Below are positions 44,181 through 52,797 of a stretch of DNA of 64,000 bases, piece by piece; positions within the stretch are counted from its first letter, which is position 1, and every line of letters starts with the position of its first letter. The position numbers and the translations under genes were made by a program. Source of the DNA: Rothia mucilaginosa ATCC 25296 (GTDB lineage Bacteria > Actinomycetota > Actinomycetes > Actinomycetales > Micrococcaceae); assembly GCF_000175615.1 (NCBI RefSeq), contig NZ_ACVO01000004.1, forward strand, positions 1 to 64,000. Direction: 5' to 3'. The notes below the pieces were generated by a model. It saw nothing but the letters and a program-made list of their open reading frames with translations. It had not been told where the DNA came from and searched no databases.

Positions 44181-44567
44181 TGTTCTTTCTCTCGTATGCT
44201 CGCACTGTGGTGCGTCAGTCGGTGATTGTTGTGCTCGTATAGGTAGATTTGTCTTAAACGTACCTAAAAGAGTTATTTGATGTAGTTAGCTGAGAGAATA
44301 ATACTTTTTCAGTATAGGGTAAGCTCTTCGAGCCTTGTAGAGTTTTTATACGAAGCCTCGAACCTTTTAGGTAACTCAAAGGGTTTTACCAGCTAGAAGA
44401 TTTCGATATTTAACGCGAAAGGGTGGGGATACCGTTTGGCATCCCCACCTTTTTACGTTCTCTCAAACCCGGTGGAGGTGACACCCCGGAAGCCAGCTAC
44501 ACCTCCGCGAGGTTACTTTACGCTCATGCATCAGGCTCTATCACGCCCTACCCACGCCGGTAACCCC
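44181..44567. other. Intergenic gap within array 2
   Basis: 387 bp without a gene. It is AT-rich at 44230-44410, the likely promoter of member 2. It ends with the second copy of the 109-bp duplication, which includes a remnant MSVK-stop of an array gene. Confidence 0.5.
44421..44529. repeat. 109-bp duplication, copy 2
   Basis: Near-identical to 42691-42799. It carries a terminator stem with one mismatch and the last codons of an array gene, but no gene is attached, so it is a leftover of a duplication or gene conversion. Confidence 0.92.
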
Positions 44568-45098
44568 TCAGTATGGGCCAGCCGCGTACGTGTACCGGCG
44601 CATACCTGGAGTGAACAGCAATACCGCTATCACCGCCTGGCAGACGGCAGGAATATTCACCAACACAAGGACAAAGATGAAGTGCGCCAGCTCGGCGCCG
44701 CTCAGCGCCTGCACATCAACAGAGTTGAAGAGTATGACGGAACCAAAAATAGAAAAAAGACCGCCCAGCGCACCGAGAACACTCAAAATAATACTGACGA
44801 TACGCGCCCAGTTACGCCTCAGCCAGAGGAACAACAGGGCAATGAGGGTCACCGCATCCATCAGGATAATTTTGACCAGTGCAGGGATCGTTACTTGCAC
44901 CAGCGCCTCTGAATTCATGGAGGTGTGGTTCGACTCCAAAGCACTCACAGTAGACTGGGTTGCCCCAATCAGAATAACTAGCACGGTAAGCACCGTTACC
45001 CATATCAGAGCAGCGGGGCGGCCGTTAGAATGCGGCTGATACGGCTGGTTCTGCTGATAGTGCGGGGCTAGCCCCGGAGATCCATATTCTGACATCAT
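44568..45098 (-). CDS. Array 2 member 3, multi-pass membrane protein
   Basis: 176 residues, four helices. The N-terminus is short and hydrophilic (MMSEYGSPGLAPHYQQNQPY). The landmark LRRNWARIVSIILSVLGAL falls between helices two and three, and the C-terminal LLFTPGMRRYTYAAGPY replaces the DLR ending of members 1 and 2. Ribosome site AGGAAC with ATGATG; the second ATG (45095) has better spacing. Confidence 0.75.
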   Translation of the reverse strand: MMSEYGSPGLAPHYQQNQPYQPHSNGRPAALIWVTVLTVLVILIGATQSTVSALESNHTSMNSEALVQVTIPALVKIILMDAVTLIALLFLWLRRNWARIVSIILSVLGALGGLFSIFGSVILFNSVDVQALSGAELAHFIFVLVLVNIPAVCQAVIAVLLFTPGMRRYTYAAGPY

Positions 45099-45107
45099 TG
45101 TTCCTTT

Positions 45108-45968
45108 CTATGTTCCCCATCCCGCGCTACGGTGCGGGGGTCGAGGGGTGTTCTCCCCTGATGATGTGCGTTCGCCGTCCTCATCATCAGCGAAAAGCTC
45201 TCGAAGTTCCGCCGGTACCTGACCGGCAGCCTGTCTCGTCTCAGACATCATCTGCTGATGTTCTAGTGCACGTGCCCCGCTAACGATTTGTGTGTACATC
45301 CTAATAGGAGCACGAGTCAGTAGGACAATCATCAGGATGTAAAGAACGAGAGTAAAAACGCCGCTCGCGATACGCACCAGGCTGGACGCCGCAGCCGCTC
45401 TAGAGCTTAACCCCGAGAAATTATCCGCAAGAATAAGCACACCGCTAGCAGCCGCGAGAGCGCAGTAGATGATGGTAAGAATGCGCGCCCACTCGCGGCC
45501 ATCCCAGATCTTCCAGAGAACAAAAATCGGGATGGCGGAGATGATGAGGGTAACCACCAAGGCAGAGAAGAGAACACTCACCACCATCTCAAAATCGATA
45601 TACGACCGGCTTAGAATCGGCAGAAAGTTACTCAGGGGTCCCAGCACGATAATGGCGGCAGCGCACCACATGACGCTGCGCATAGCCTGCGGGCGCTTCG
45701 GAATTACCTGCTCGGCGGAGACAGTCGCGGTGTAGCCGGTAGTGGTTTGCTCGGGGGTGCTAGCGTCGTGCTCGGAGGCGCTGCCGCCGGGTGCGTTGCC
45801 CTCCGCTGCGCTGTTATCTGCGGCGCTACCGGAAGTTACGTTATTGAAGGCGGCATCGCCTCCTGCAGTGCTATTTTCAGCCTCGTCGGAGGGCAACAGC
45901 ACGCTGTACTCGGGAACCGTGTACTCCGGGTCATTCAACGGTTGCTTTGGGGTGCGTTCTGACATCAT
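45108..45968 (-). CDS. Array 2 member 4, multi-pass membrane protein
   Basis: 286 residues. A ~90-residue acidic, Ala/Ser-rich N-terminus precedes KRPQAMRSVMWCAAAIIVLG at the first helix. Four helices follow, with WDGREWARILTIIYCALAA between two of them. A ~50-residue hydrophilic tail is rich in Glu. The same AGGAACAATGATG start as member 3, only 9 bp away, so they are cotranscribed. Confidence 0.78.
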   Translation of the reverse strand: MMSERTPKQPLNDPEYTVPEYSVLLPSDEAENSTAGGDAAFNNVTSGSAADNSAAEGNAPGGSASEHDASTPEQTTTGYTATVSAEQVIPKRPQAMRSVMWCAAAIIVLGPLSNFLPILSRSYIDFEMVVSVLFSALVVTLIISAIPIFVLWKIWDGREWARILTIIYCALAAASGVLILADNFSGLSSRAAAASSLVRIASGVFTLVLYILMIVLLTRAPIRMYTQIVSGARALEHQQMMSETRQAAGQVPAELRELFADDEDGERTSSGENTPRPPHRSAGWGT

Positions 45969-46059
45969 TGTTCCTTTCTACTCTTCGCGCCCCGCCCCGC
46001 ACGCTATAGCGCAGGGCGGGTGCAGAAGAGAGTTTCCCCATGAGGAGGGGCATCTTGCC

Positions 46060-47748
46060 CTAGTTGAGGCGGTAGCCTTCTTCGGTGTACACGGAAGTGT
46101 CCTTGTAGCCGCGCTGTTCGCTGCGGGAGTTCCTCCGTGCATCCGTGCGGCGGGTCCTCTTGTACTGTTGAGCGACCGCTTCTTCAGCGCGTCGGTTAGC
46201 TTCCTTTTCTTCCCTGCGTGTCTGTTCTTCTTCCAGGTGAGTACGCGTTTCTGCATCCTGATGCGCAACAATCCAACCGTCACCGGCGTTCACCTGTTCA
46301 CGTGCTTCTATCCATGCCAACCTCGCGGTAGCCATAAACGACCTGGTGGGACGGCTAATGAGCAGCACAACTATCAGCAGGTAGAAGGCCGTAAGAAAAG
46401 CTCCCATAATGTCACTCACCACGATGGAAACTACGTAGTCTCGGGGCCTTGAAGTCAACGATTCATCCGCCAGTCTGGAGAAATAATCAGCCGAGATGAA
46501 AGATTGCAAACTTAGCGCCCCAACAAAAACCGCAAAAGCGCTACCGAAGAGGGTGAGGAAGTACGCCCATCTACGGCCCTTCCACAATCGGCGGAGGACA
46601 AAAATGGGTATGAGAGAGAAAATGAAGGTAGCAAATATGCCTGAAATGATGATGCCCGGCATATTTTCCATAACGCGGTCTGGCACCTCGTTATGGATAG
46701 ATACATAGATACGTTGGATTGCGGACAGAATAATAATCGCTGTAGCGCACCACATGACGCCGCGTAACGCCTTCGGGCGCGGCGGGAGCACCACCTTAGG
46801 CACGGCAGGCGCGGTAGAGCCAGCAGTAGCCTTCTCGCCCCCGTGTGCTTGCTCGTGGGGCTTACCCGACTCACCAGCGGAGGCGCCACCAAGATTGGGC
46901 TTTACACCCGCCTTCTGGGCGCGCTGAACCTGCTGTATCTCATCCAGCAGGCGGTTCTTCTCCGCCGGATCATTCGAGAGCGCATAATCGGCAGAAAGCT
47001 CACGCAACAGCTGCTCGGTAGAGTCCTTGACCGGGCCTTCTTCCTTCTCAAGCTGACGAAGAACATCCTCACGAGTCAGCTCTTCTTCATCCTCAGCACC
47101 CGAGGTGCTTTCCTCGATAGCCCTCATCTGTTTCCGAATCACCGCAAAGCTCGGAACCGCGCCCACAGCCGGGCGGGTCAGCAGAAACATCAGAACAGCG
47201 CTACCCGCCGTAATGACCGCGACCAGAGCCTGCGTCACGATAGACGAAGCGGCGGCAGGATGCGACGCCGGATCCAAAGCAGTGAATGCAGGGAAAAGTA
47301 CCTGCGCCATACCAAAAACACCGGCGAAAGAAAGCACACCGCTCAAGGAGCACAGCAGAAGGTACAGCATCATCAGACGGCGCGGATTAATGTACCCGTC
47401 CTTGACCCAATCCAGAACAATCCAGAGGAACGGCACCACCAAGATGGCGTCAGGCAGAACCTTCGGCAGGGCATAGCTAAGGAAAGAGCCAATGTTCACA
47501 CTACGACCCGCAGTAACAAGAATCTGGTACGCATCCAGGAGGAAATACACCAGGATGAGCGTCATACCGATGGAATAGGCTTTACCAAGAATCGCCAGTC
47601 CCCGGTTAAATTCCTGTTCCCTATCGCCAACTATGCCAAGGTTTCTTTTCGCCTCTTCAAACGCCGCCCGCTCATCATATGTGCGCTTGGCGGCGCCGGG
47701 GCTAGTCTGCGATGAGGATTCGTGCGCAGGTTCGGAAGTAGGGTGCAC
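46060..47748 (-). CDS. Array 2 member 5, two membrane domains joined by a charged linker
   Basis: 562 residues, GTG start. The first domain (about 50-190) has four or five helices unlike the other members. Residues ~195-320 are a highly charged, probably coiled-coil linker (EDEEELTREDVLRQLEKEEG). The second domain repeats the array unit, with PKALRGVMWCATAIIILSAI and LWKGRRWAYFLTLFG. A basic, Arg/Glu-rich tail ends the protein. Apparently a fusion of the array domain to another membrane module. Confidence 0.75.
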   Translation of the reverse strand: MHPTSEPAHESSSQTSPGAAKRTYDERAAFEEAKRNLGIVGDREQEFNRGLAILGKAYSIGMTLILVYFLLDAYQILVTAGRSVNIGSFLSYALPKVLPDAILVVPFLWIVLDWVKDGYINPRRLMMLYLLLCSLSGVLSFAGVFGMAQVLFPAFTALDPASHPAAASSIVTQALVAVITAGSAVLMFLLTRPAVGAVPSFAVIRKQMRAIEESTSGAEDEEELTREDVLRQLEKEEGPVKDSTEQLLRELSADYALSNDPAEKNRLLDEIQQVQRAQKAGVKPNLGGASAGESGKPHEQAHGGEKATAGSTAPAVPKVVLPPRPKALRGVMWCATAIIILSAIQRIYVSIHNEVPDRVMENMPGIIISGIFATFIFSLIPIFVLRRLWKGRRWAYFLTLFGSAFAVFVGALSLQSFISADYFSRLADESLTSRPRDYVVSIVVSDIMGAFLTAFYLLIVVLLISRPTRSFMATARLAWIEAREQVNAGDGWIVAHQDAETRTHLEEEQTRREEKEANRRAEEAVAQQYKRTRRTDARRNSRSEQRGYKDTSVYTEEGYRLN

Positions 47749-47827
47749 GAGTCATCCTAACTGTGGTTGGGTGAATAAAATTATCGGTGAGCCGCAGACC
47801 CGGGACCCGCGGCTAGAATCTACGAGG

Positions 47828-48421
47828 CTAAATCAGGTAGTCCTCGCTACGGCGCAAACGCCAATCACGGCGCGCCTGCATGTACGAACGCGACTGACGC
47901 GACCACACCAACGCCAACGCTACCACGCACACCAGCATGTACGGGCCAGCAATATACACCGGAGTGTACAGCGGCGAAGCGCTACTGAGCAGCAACTCAA
48001 CATCCTGGCTCGGCGCACCATTCAACGTGCCCAGAAGAGCCGCCACAGTCAGCATAATCAGCAAAGAAGCCAAAACGCCCAACGCCAACGCCACCGACAG
48101 CACCAGCGCCGCCCAACGGTAGCCACGCAGGTACGCCACCGTGCAGAAAGCATGCAGGGTCACGTTACCGAACGCGCTGACCAGCAAGAACATCACCGGG
48201 TAGTACGCCTGCGCCTCCACCAGCGACTGGGCGCGCCAGGTCGAAAAATGCGACAAATGGGTAGTCGCATAGGAGACGCCGGTGTACGCAATCAGCGCCA
48301 GCCAGCCCACAGCAATAACAAGCAGAACCCAACCCGCCACAGACACGAGAGTGGGGGTGGCGGGCTTCGTAGGATGCGTGGTGTTCGGAGCGGATGGCGG
48401 AGAGGACTCGACGGCGGACAT
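47828..48421 (-). CDS. Array 2 member 6, multi-pass membrane protein
   Basis: 197 residues. A short Pro/Ser-rich N-terminus precedes about five helices (VSVAGWVLLVIAVGWLALIA; YYPVMFLLVSAFGNVTLHAF; and others), with the landmark LRGYRWAALVLSVALALG. A basic C-terminal tail (QARRDWRLRRSEDYLI). Start ATG at 48421, about 110 bp after member 7. Confidence 0.75.
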   Translation of the reverse strand: MSAVESSPPSAPNTTHPTKPATPTLVSVAGWVLLVIAVGWLALIAYTGVSYATTHLSHFSTWRAQSLVEAQAYYPVMFLLVSAFGNVTLHAFCTVAYLRGYRWAALVLSVALALGVLASLLIMLTVAALLGTLNGAPSQDVELLLSSASPLYTPVYIAGPYMLVCVVALALVWSRQSRSYMQARRDWRLRRSEDYLI

Positions 48422-48531
48422 AGCTGAATCTTTCGGATATCGGCTGATAGTGTGCGGAAAACGTATGAGCGAGTGTGTGATGTGAGTGTGGGCGGCGGCG
48501 CGGCGTTCGTCTACCGCGCCGCCTCAAAACT

Positions 48532-49335
48532 TTAGGCAGAAGTGGACGGGTCAACCGTCGCAGAAATACTGTCAGGTAGCAACGGAGAATCTGCCCGGTT
48601 CGCCATCGCAATTCGCAAGTTGTTGAAGCGGTAAATGGTCAGCAACGATAAACCGACCTCGCTCAACCAGACCAAGCCCAAGACAACAAGTATCAGCAGG
48701 GGGTCAAGCCCCATCGAAACTCCAGCCCAGTCGAGCATCAGCAGCAGGAACGTAATCGGTGAAAGCACCAGCCCCACGGCAACATACCCGATCAGGGAGC
48801 AGATAGCCCAAACGCTATACACGGAGGCGTCCGTCGAATCATTCGGAGGGCGCATCAGCGGCCACATCTGAACCACCAGGTAAAGCGCCGCCACAAAACC
48901 AAAGCAAATCGCCAACGGCTGCGTGTACTGAGAAATAATGAGCCCTTCGACCAGGGTCAAAATACTCAAAATAACGGCGCGGACTAGGAGGTTCTTCTTG
49001 AGCTTCTGCTTGCGCTCCTTCACCTCATCAGCGGTGTAAGTGCGCAGAAAAGCGGGCAACTGACCCTGCCCCGGGAACGGCGGTAGAGGACCCGTCGGAT
49101 GCGTACGCACCACAATCGGCGGGTTCGTACCGTCCTGAATGATGACGGTAGAAGTCGCCGAAATAACCGGATGCGAACCAGTCACCACCGGCGGCACGTT
49201 CAGCGGAACGGACACCTCCGGCGTAGCAGGAGTCACGTGACGGATAGGCGCCTGAAAGCGGGTCTGCATACTGATATCTTCATCCGGGTGTTCTGCGGAT
49301 GAAGCGGCATCTGTGTTCAGGTGTGTAGCGCCCAT
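48532..49335 (-). CDS. Array 2 member 7, multi-pass membrane protein
   Basis: 267 residues with a strong AGGAGGTCACCC ribosome site. A ~110-residue hydrophilic N-terminus rich in Pro and Thr, then five helices (LVRAVILSILTLVEGLIISQ; ICFGFVAALYLVVQM; YSVWAICSLIGYVAVGLVLS). The W-A motif is present only loosely, so its membership rests on position and architecture. Confidence 0.7.
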   Translation of the reverse strand: MGATHLNTDAASSAEHPDEDISMQTRFQAPIRHVTPATPEVSVPLNVPPVVTGSHPVISATSTVIIQDGTNPPIVVRTHPTGPLPPFPGQGQLPAFLRTYTADEVKERKQKLKKNLLVRAVILSILTLVEGLIISQYTQPLAICFGFVAALYLVVQMWPLMRPPNDSTDASVYSVWAICSLIGYVAVGLVLSPITFLLLMLDWAGVSMGLDPLLILVVLGLVWLSEVGLSLLTIYRFNNLRIAMANRADSPLLPDSISATVDPSTSA

Positions 49336-49526
49336 GGGTGACCTCCTGGCAGGTGCTGGTCGTGTTTCTGTCTCTACCGTATCACGCGTACTTTAAGGGA
49401 ATCTGAGCAGTGGCGGGGCATCACTGAGAGCGTGTCACACCGCCTCTTATCGCCCCGTCAACACCCGTCAGGCATCACCAGGCAGAGGCGCGGATGCGCA
49501 GGGAAATCCCTGCCCGTCGGGGCGCG

Positions 49527-50168
49527 TTAGTTCTGCTCCGCTACACGCGAAGCCTCCGCATTAGGTTCCTCTTCCTTTTGCTTCTGCCGCGTCAAACGCA
49601 AGCTCCTACGAACCGCCAAACTATAAAACAGCGAGAACAGGACCTCCAACGCAAACGACGCCATGACCGTCAGCAGGCTCACCGTATAGAACACGCCCAC
49701 ACGGTCCAGCAGCGTCTGCGGGCCGTGCACCGTCACAAGCGCATAGGCAAAGAACGCCGTCATAATCGCCGCCGCGACCCCGGATGCCGTATTCGCCAGC
49801 AACACCAGCTTCACCGAACGGTTCGCCCGGTAAATCATGGCAAGCCACATGTGCATCACCAGATAGACCAGCGGCACCGCACCAATCGGGAAAAGCGTGA
49901 CGCGAATGAAGTAATAAACAGTAATCAGCGAGGGTACGACCAGCAGCAGCACACGCACCAGGTACAGGTTCTTAGCCGGCAGCGGGTAATCACTGGTGAC
50001 ATTCCAGAACTCATCAGCCTGCTGCTCCAGCTCATCCATAGCCTGCAGCTGCATAAGCTGCGCCTGCGACATATGCTCCTGCGGCACAAGATCCGAGGAG
50101 CCCTCAACCGGCGCAAGCTCAGCGGCAGAAACCGGTTCACCCCGCCGCATACGAGCGGAATCAGCCAT
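49527..50168 (-). CDS. Array 2 member 8, multi-pass membrane protein
   Basis: 213 residues from the ATG at 50168 (MADSARMRRGE). A TTG 12 bp earlier is possible but would overlap the asparaginase gene. N-terminal ~75 residues are hydrophilic and Gln/Glu-rich, followed by five helices (LVRVLLLVVPSLITVYYFIR; VPLVYLVMHMWLAMIYRA; and others). ANRSVKLVLLANTASGVAA is the diverged inter-helix landmark. One base separates it from the asparaginase stop, so they are coupled. Confidence 0.72.
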   Translation of the reverse strand: MADSARMRRGEPVSAAELAPVEGSSDLVPQEHMSQAQLMQLQAMDELEQQADEFWNVTSDYPLPAKNLYLVRVLLLVVPSLITVYYFIRVTLFPIGAVPLVYLVMHMWLAMIYRANRSVKLVLLANTASGVAAAIMTAFFAYALVTVHGPQTLLDRVGVFYTVSLLTVMASFALEVLFSLFYSLAVRRSLRLTRQKQKEEEPNAEASRVAEQN

Positions 50169-50169
50169 C

Positions 50170-50691
50170 CTAGCCCTCAAAAATGCCGCGCGAACGGTCC
50201 TTACGCACGCTCTCAGCAGGGAAAATACGACCGCTCATGCTGATGTACACACCCGGCTCCAGCAGATTCAGGGCGGCAATAGCGGCACCCAGGTTGAAGC
50301 CTGCATCCGAACGAGCCATCACGGCGGGCTGCATCGCACCGGTCAGCACCACGACCTTATTGCCCAGGTCGGCGTGCTCCAGCAGGTAGCGGGCGGTCTC
50401 CGGCATGGTGTCGGTGCCGTGGGTGATGAGTACCTGGTCGTTAGTGACAGCGTTCAGCGCCTCGGTCAGCTCGGCACGATCCTCATCGGTCATGTCCAGG
50501 CTGTCCTTGCCAATCAGCGGACGAATATCGAAGCGCACGTCAGTGATGACGCGGTCCAGCAGGTCCTTAGCGGCAGGCTCACCAATATCCATGGTGCCCG
50601 CCACCGAATAGAACTTATCGATCGTGCCGCCAGTGGCAAGAATCGTGATTTCTTCAGGGTTCTTAATGGTGACGCTCACGGGTTTCCTCAT
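50170..50691 (-). CDS. Single-domain asparaginase-like protein
   Basis: 173 residues, about half the usual ~330 of type I/II L-asparaginases. It contains the first catalytic threonine motif ATGGTIDK (near 18-25) and the second, THGTDTMPET (near 90-99), plus VVLTGAMQP. The small C-terminal domain is absent, and the stop is clean with a gene starting right after it. Either a compact asparaginase/glutaminase-like enzyme needing dimerisation, or a derived non-catalytic form. Confidence 0.85.
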   Translation of the reverse strand: MRKPVSVTIKNPEEITILATGGTIDKFYSVAGTMDIGEPAAKDLLDRVITDVRFDIRPLIGKDSLDMTDEDRAELTEALNAVTNDQVLITHGTDTMPETARYLLEHADLGNKVVVLTGAMQPAVMARSDAGFNLGAAIAALNLLEPGVYISMSGRIFPAESVRKDRSRGIFEG

Positions 50692-50800
50692 CTTTTCGGG
50701 TCAACGTACACAAATCAAAAACTGCCAGACCAACCCGGCAGGACACGCCCCACCACACGGAATCAACACGGGGTAAAACCCCGCACACTAGGGTGAAGAC

Positions 50801-50843
50801 GCAAAAACCCGCCGACCCCCGCAAAGCGGGAGGCGACGGGTCG
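50801..50843 (-). terminator. Terminator after tRNA-Lys
   Basis: ACCCGCCG and CGGGT form the outer stem around CCCGC-AAA-GCGGG. On the minus strand a TTTTTGCG tail follows. A separate small hairpin CGGGGT-AAA-ACCCCG lies at 50769-50783, just upstream of the asparaginase. Confidence 0.8.
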
Positions 50844-50848
50844 GCTAG

Positions 50849-50921
50849 TGCGCCCTGTGGGGCTCGAACCCACGACCTGCGGATTAAAAGTCCGTAGCTC
50901 TACCGACTGAGCTAAAGGCGC
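50849..50921 (-). tRNA. tRNA-Lys(TTT)
   Basis: Minus-strand acceptor GCGCCTT/(A)GGGCGC, D-arm GCTC/GAGC, anticodon loop CTTTTAA (anticodon TTT), T-arm GTGGG-TTCGAGC-CCCAC. CCA is not encoded. Confidence 0.95.
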
Positions 50922-51008
50922 TCCTATCCACACAAAGCTGAAAGTGTGCAGATAGAAATACTATACACTACCGGCCCCCAGCCAATGAACGGTACACTGG
51001 GAAATCCT

Positions 51009-51782
51009 ATGTCTACACCCGCATCATCAACCGGCGCCTCCGGGCGTACCCGACACCGCACCCACCACCGCCCCGTCCTCTACTCCGCCGAGAAATTTGA
51101 ACGCCATGAAGGCGGCATGGACCCCGCCGCACGCGAAGAGGCGGCGCACGCCTCCGCACGAATCCTGCTGATGCGCGGACGCGGTACCGACGAGCAGATG
51201 ACCGAGCGGCTCGTCAGCTTCACCGACGACTACGGTATTGAGATGCTCGCCGAACTCTGGTCGCACGCGAGCGCCCACTCCCTGCCGGGGGCGCTGTGGC
51301 GCATGTACTGGCTGCGGGACGTGGTGCATCGTTCGCCGCGCGGGGTGAGCCGTGCTTTTGAGCTGGGCATGGCGGAGGATTACCGTTCGCACGTGGTGGC
51401 GGGTGTTCCCGACCCGCCGAGTGCCGACGAGGTGGTCCGCACGATTGATGAGATTCTGGCGGGCCTGTACACCGGCGATATGGACATTGCGATGGAACGT
51501 TGCGCCGCGTTTGCGCACGTGGTGGCGTTGGGTATTCGCACCGATTATGCGCGCTCTGCCGGGCAGGATGGTGCGGTTCCGGGCAGCCACGAGGTGAAGC
51601 GTGAGGCGGTGGAGCGTCGTGCTCGCCTGCCGCGTCAGGCTCAGCAGATGGAGCAGATCGCGCACGATTTGGAGGCGGTCGCCGCCCAGCTGCGCGCCGT
51701 TGAGGCTGGTCAGCAGGCTAACAGGGGTTCAGAGGCTGATTCTGCGCAGGAAAAATCGCAGACCAGCCTCGAAGCATTCTAA
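51009..51782 (+). CDS. Uncharacterised soluble protein
   Basis: 257 residues from the ATG at 51009 (MSTPASSTGASG); an ATG at 50985 is an alternative. A TACACT -10-like box ends 10 bp before the chosen ATG, so the transcript has little or no leader. The protein is soluble and mainly helical. RMYWLRDVVHRSP and EDYRSHVVAGVPDPPSADEV look like a conserved core. It ends with a coiled-coil segment (QAQQMEQIAHDLEAVAAQL). Family not recognised. Confidence 0.75.
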   Translation: MSTPASSTGASGRTRHRTHHRPVLYSAEKFERHEGGMDPAAREEAAHASARILLMRGRGTDEQMTERLVSFTDDYGIEMLAELWSHASAHSLPGALWRMYWLRDVVHRSPRGVSRAFELGMAEDYRSHVVAGVPDPPSADEVVRTIDEILAGLYTGDMDIAMERCAAFAHVVALGIRTDYARSAGQDGAVPGSHEVKREAVERRARLPRQAQQMEQIAHDLEAVAAQLRAVEAGQQANRGSEADSAQEKSQTSLEAF

Positions 51783-51880
51783 TCTTCTGCATCGTTTGAG
51801 CGCCTAAAAATGCGGGTTCGTGCCGCGAATTGGCACAGGTTCCACATTGGGCCGCAAAGGCCTGAAAAGCCTGTTTCCGA

Positions 51881-51910
51881 TTGACTCTGCGCCGGGTGCG
51901 GGTGGATAAT
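51881..51910 (+). promoter_or_regulatory. Strong promoter of the structured RNA
   Basis: TTGACT (51881-51886), 18-bp spacer, GATAAT (51905-51910), a close match to the main sigma-factor consensus. Expected start about 51917. Confidence 0.75.
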
Positions 51911-51916
51911 AATTAC

Positions 51917-52055
51917 AAGATGTCGGGTTGCTAATAGGTAGCCCCGGGCTCCAAATCTTTAGCCGCTTCGAGCGGCCTTCCGCCGAGAGGCGCTCCCAAC
52001 CCGACATCCCTAAACGTTCCGGTGGGGGTCGAGAAATTGACCCCCACCGTTTTTT
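51917..52055 (+). ncRNA. Candidate stand-alone structured RNA, class not recognised
   Basis: A promoter (51881-51910) is followed by a closing helix of 12 exact base pairs, GATGTCGGGTTG (51919-51930) with CAACCCGACATC (51997-52008). Inside are three hairpins: AGCC-CCG-GGCT (51940-51950), GCCGC-TTCGA-GCGGC (51962-51976) and CGCC-GAGA-GGCG (51981-51992, a GNRA loop), giving a four-way junction. A terminator follows. It matches none of SRP RNA (no GGAAG loop), tmRNA, RNase P, 6C RNA or riboswitch cores I know. It may be a small RNA or a leader controlling the DUF47-PiT genes from 52180. Confidence 0.72.
52020..52055 (+). terminator. Intrinsic terminator of the structured RNA
   Basis: CGGTGGGGGTC (52020-52030) pairs exactly with GACCCCCACCG (52039-52049), followed by six T. 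Confidence 0.95.
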
Positions 52056-52179
52056 GTTTAAAACCCCGTCTAGAAGGCCGCCGTCAGCCCGATGTGGTTG
52101 CGTCTGAAACTCGAGCGCTCATGAGATACGCGCGGGCTATGCGCACCCGCAGCACCCAATACTGGTTAGACTGGGAACT

Positions 52180-52797
52180 ATGCTGCACCGACTTTTCCCC
52201 CACGCCAACGAATCCCTCGCCTCCCTCGCTGAAATTTCAGCGCAGGTCGGTGAGGCGGCGGCATTGCTCTCTGAAATGGTCGGCTCCCCCGTCGCGGAGT
52301 ACCCCGAACTCTTCGAACGCATGCTCACCCACGAGGCGGACTCCACGAACCTGCTGTTCCGCACCCTCACCGAGGTGCGTAGCTCGTTCTCCCCGCCGAT
52401 TCCGCGTGAAGACCTGTACACGCTGGCACGCAAGCTCACCAACGCCGTTGAGAAGCTTACCAGCGCCGCGCACGTGCTGTCCCTGCATAGCATTGACGGC
52501 TTCGCCACGCACATCACCTCAATCCTGGACATCATTCAGCGTCAGGCGGTGCTGACCGCCGCCGTCATCCCCAAACTCGCCGATATTCGCGGCCTCGACA
52601 ACTATTGGATGGACATGCTGCGCATCTCCCGCCAGGCGCTACGCACCGCCGAAGAATACGACGCGTACATTGCCGAACGCTACACCCCCGAACGGTACCG
52701 CCGCTACGCCACCTTCCTGGCGCAGCTGACCGCCGCCTCCAACGCTATGCGTGATGTGTCCGCCGAGATCGGCCGCATTATCGTTCAGGAATCCTAA
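52180..52797 (+). CDS. DUF47/PhoU-like regulator of phosphate transport
   Basis: 205 residues, all-helical PhoU-like (DUF47) protein usually paired with PiT transporters. Segments such as FERMLTHEADSTNLLFRTLT and PIPREDLYTLARKLTNAVEK carry the E-x-x-x-D metal-binding pattern of the family. A TAGACT box ends 7 bp before the ATG with no ribosome site, consistent with a leaderless mRNA. Its stop overlaps the transporter start as TAATG. Confidence 0.9.
   Translation: MLHRLFPHANESLASLAEISAQVGEAAALLSEMVGSPVAEYPELFERMLTHEADSTNLLFRTLTEVRSSFSPPIPREDLYTLARKLTNAVEKLTSAAHVLSLHSIDGFATHITSILDIIQRQAVLTAAVIPKLADIRGLDNYWMDMLRISRQALRTAEEYDAYIAERYTPERYRRYATFLAQLTAASNAMRDVSAEIGRIIVQES

Noticed and set aside
51917..52055. 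Structured RNA as SRP RNA, tmRNA, 6C RNA or a tRNA-like element
   Set aside because: The SRP GGAAG loop, tmRNA tag frame and 6C C-rich loops are all absent. The hairpin sizes and linkers do not fit a tRNA.
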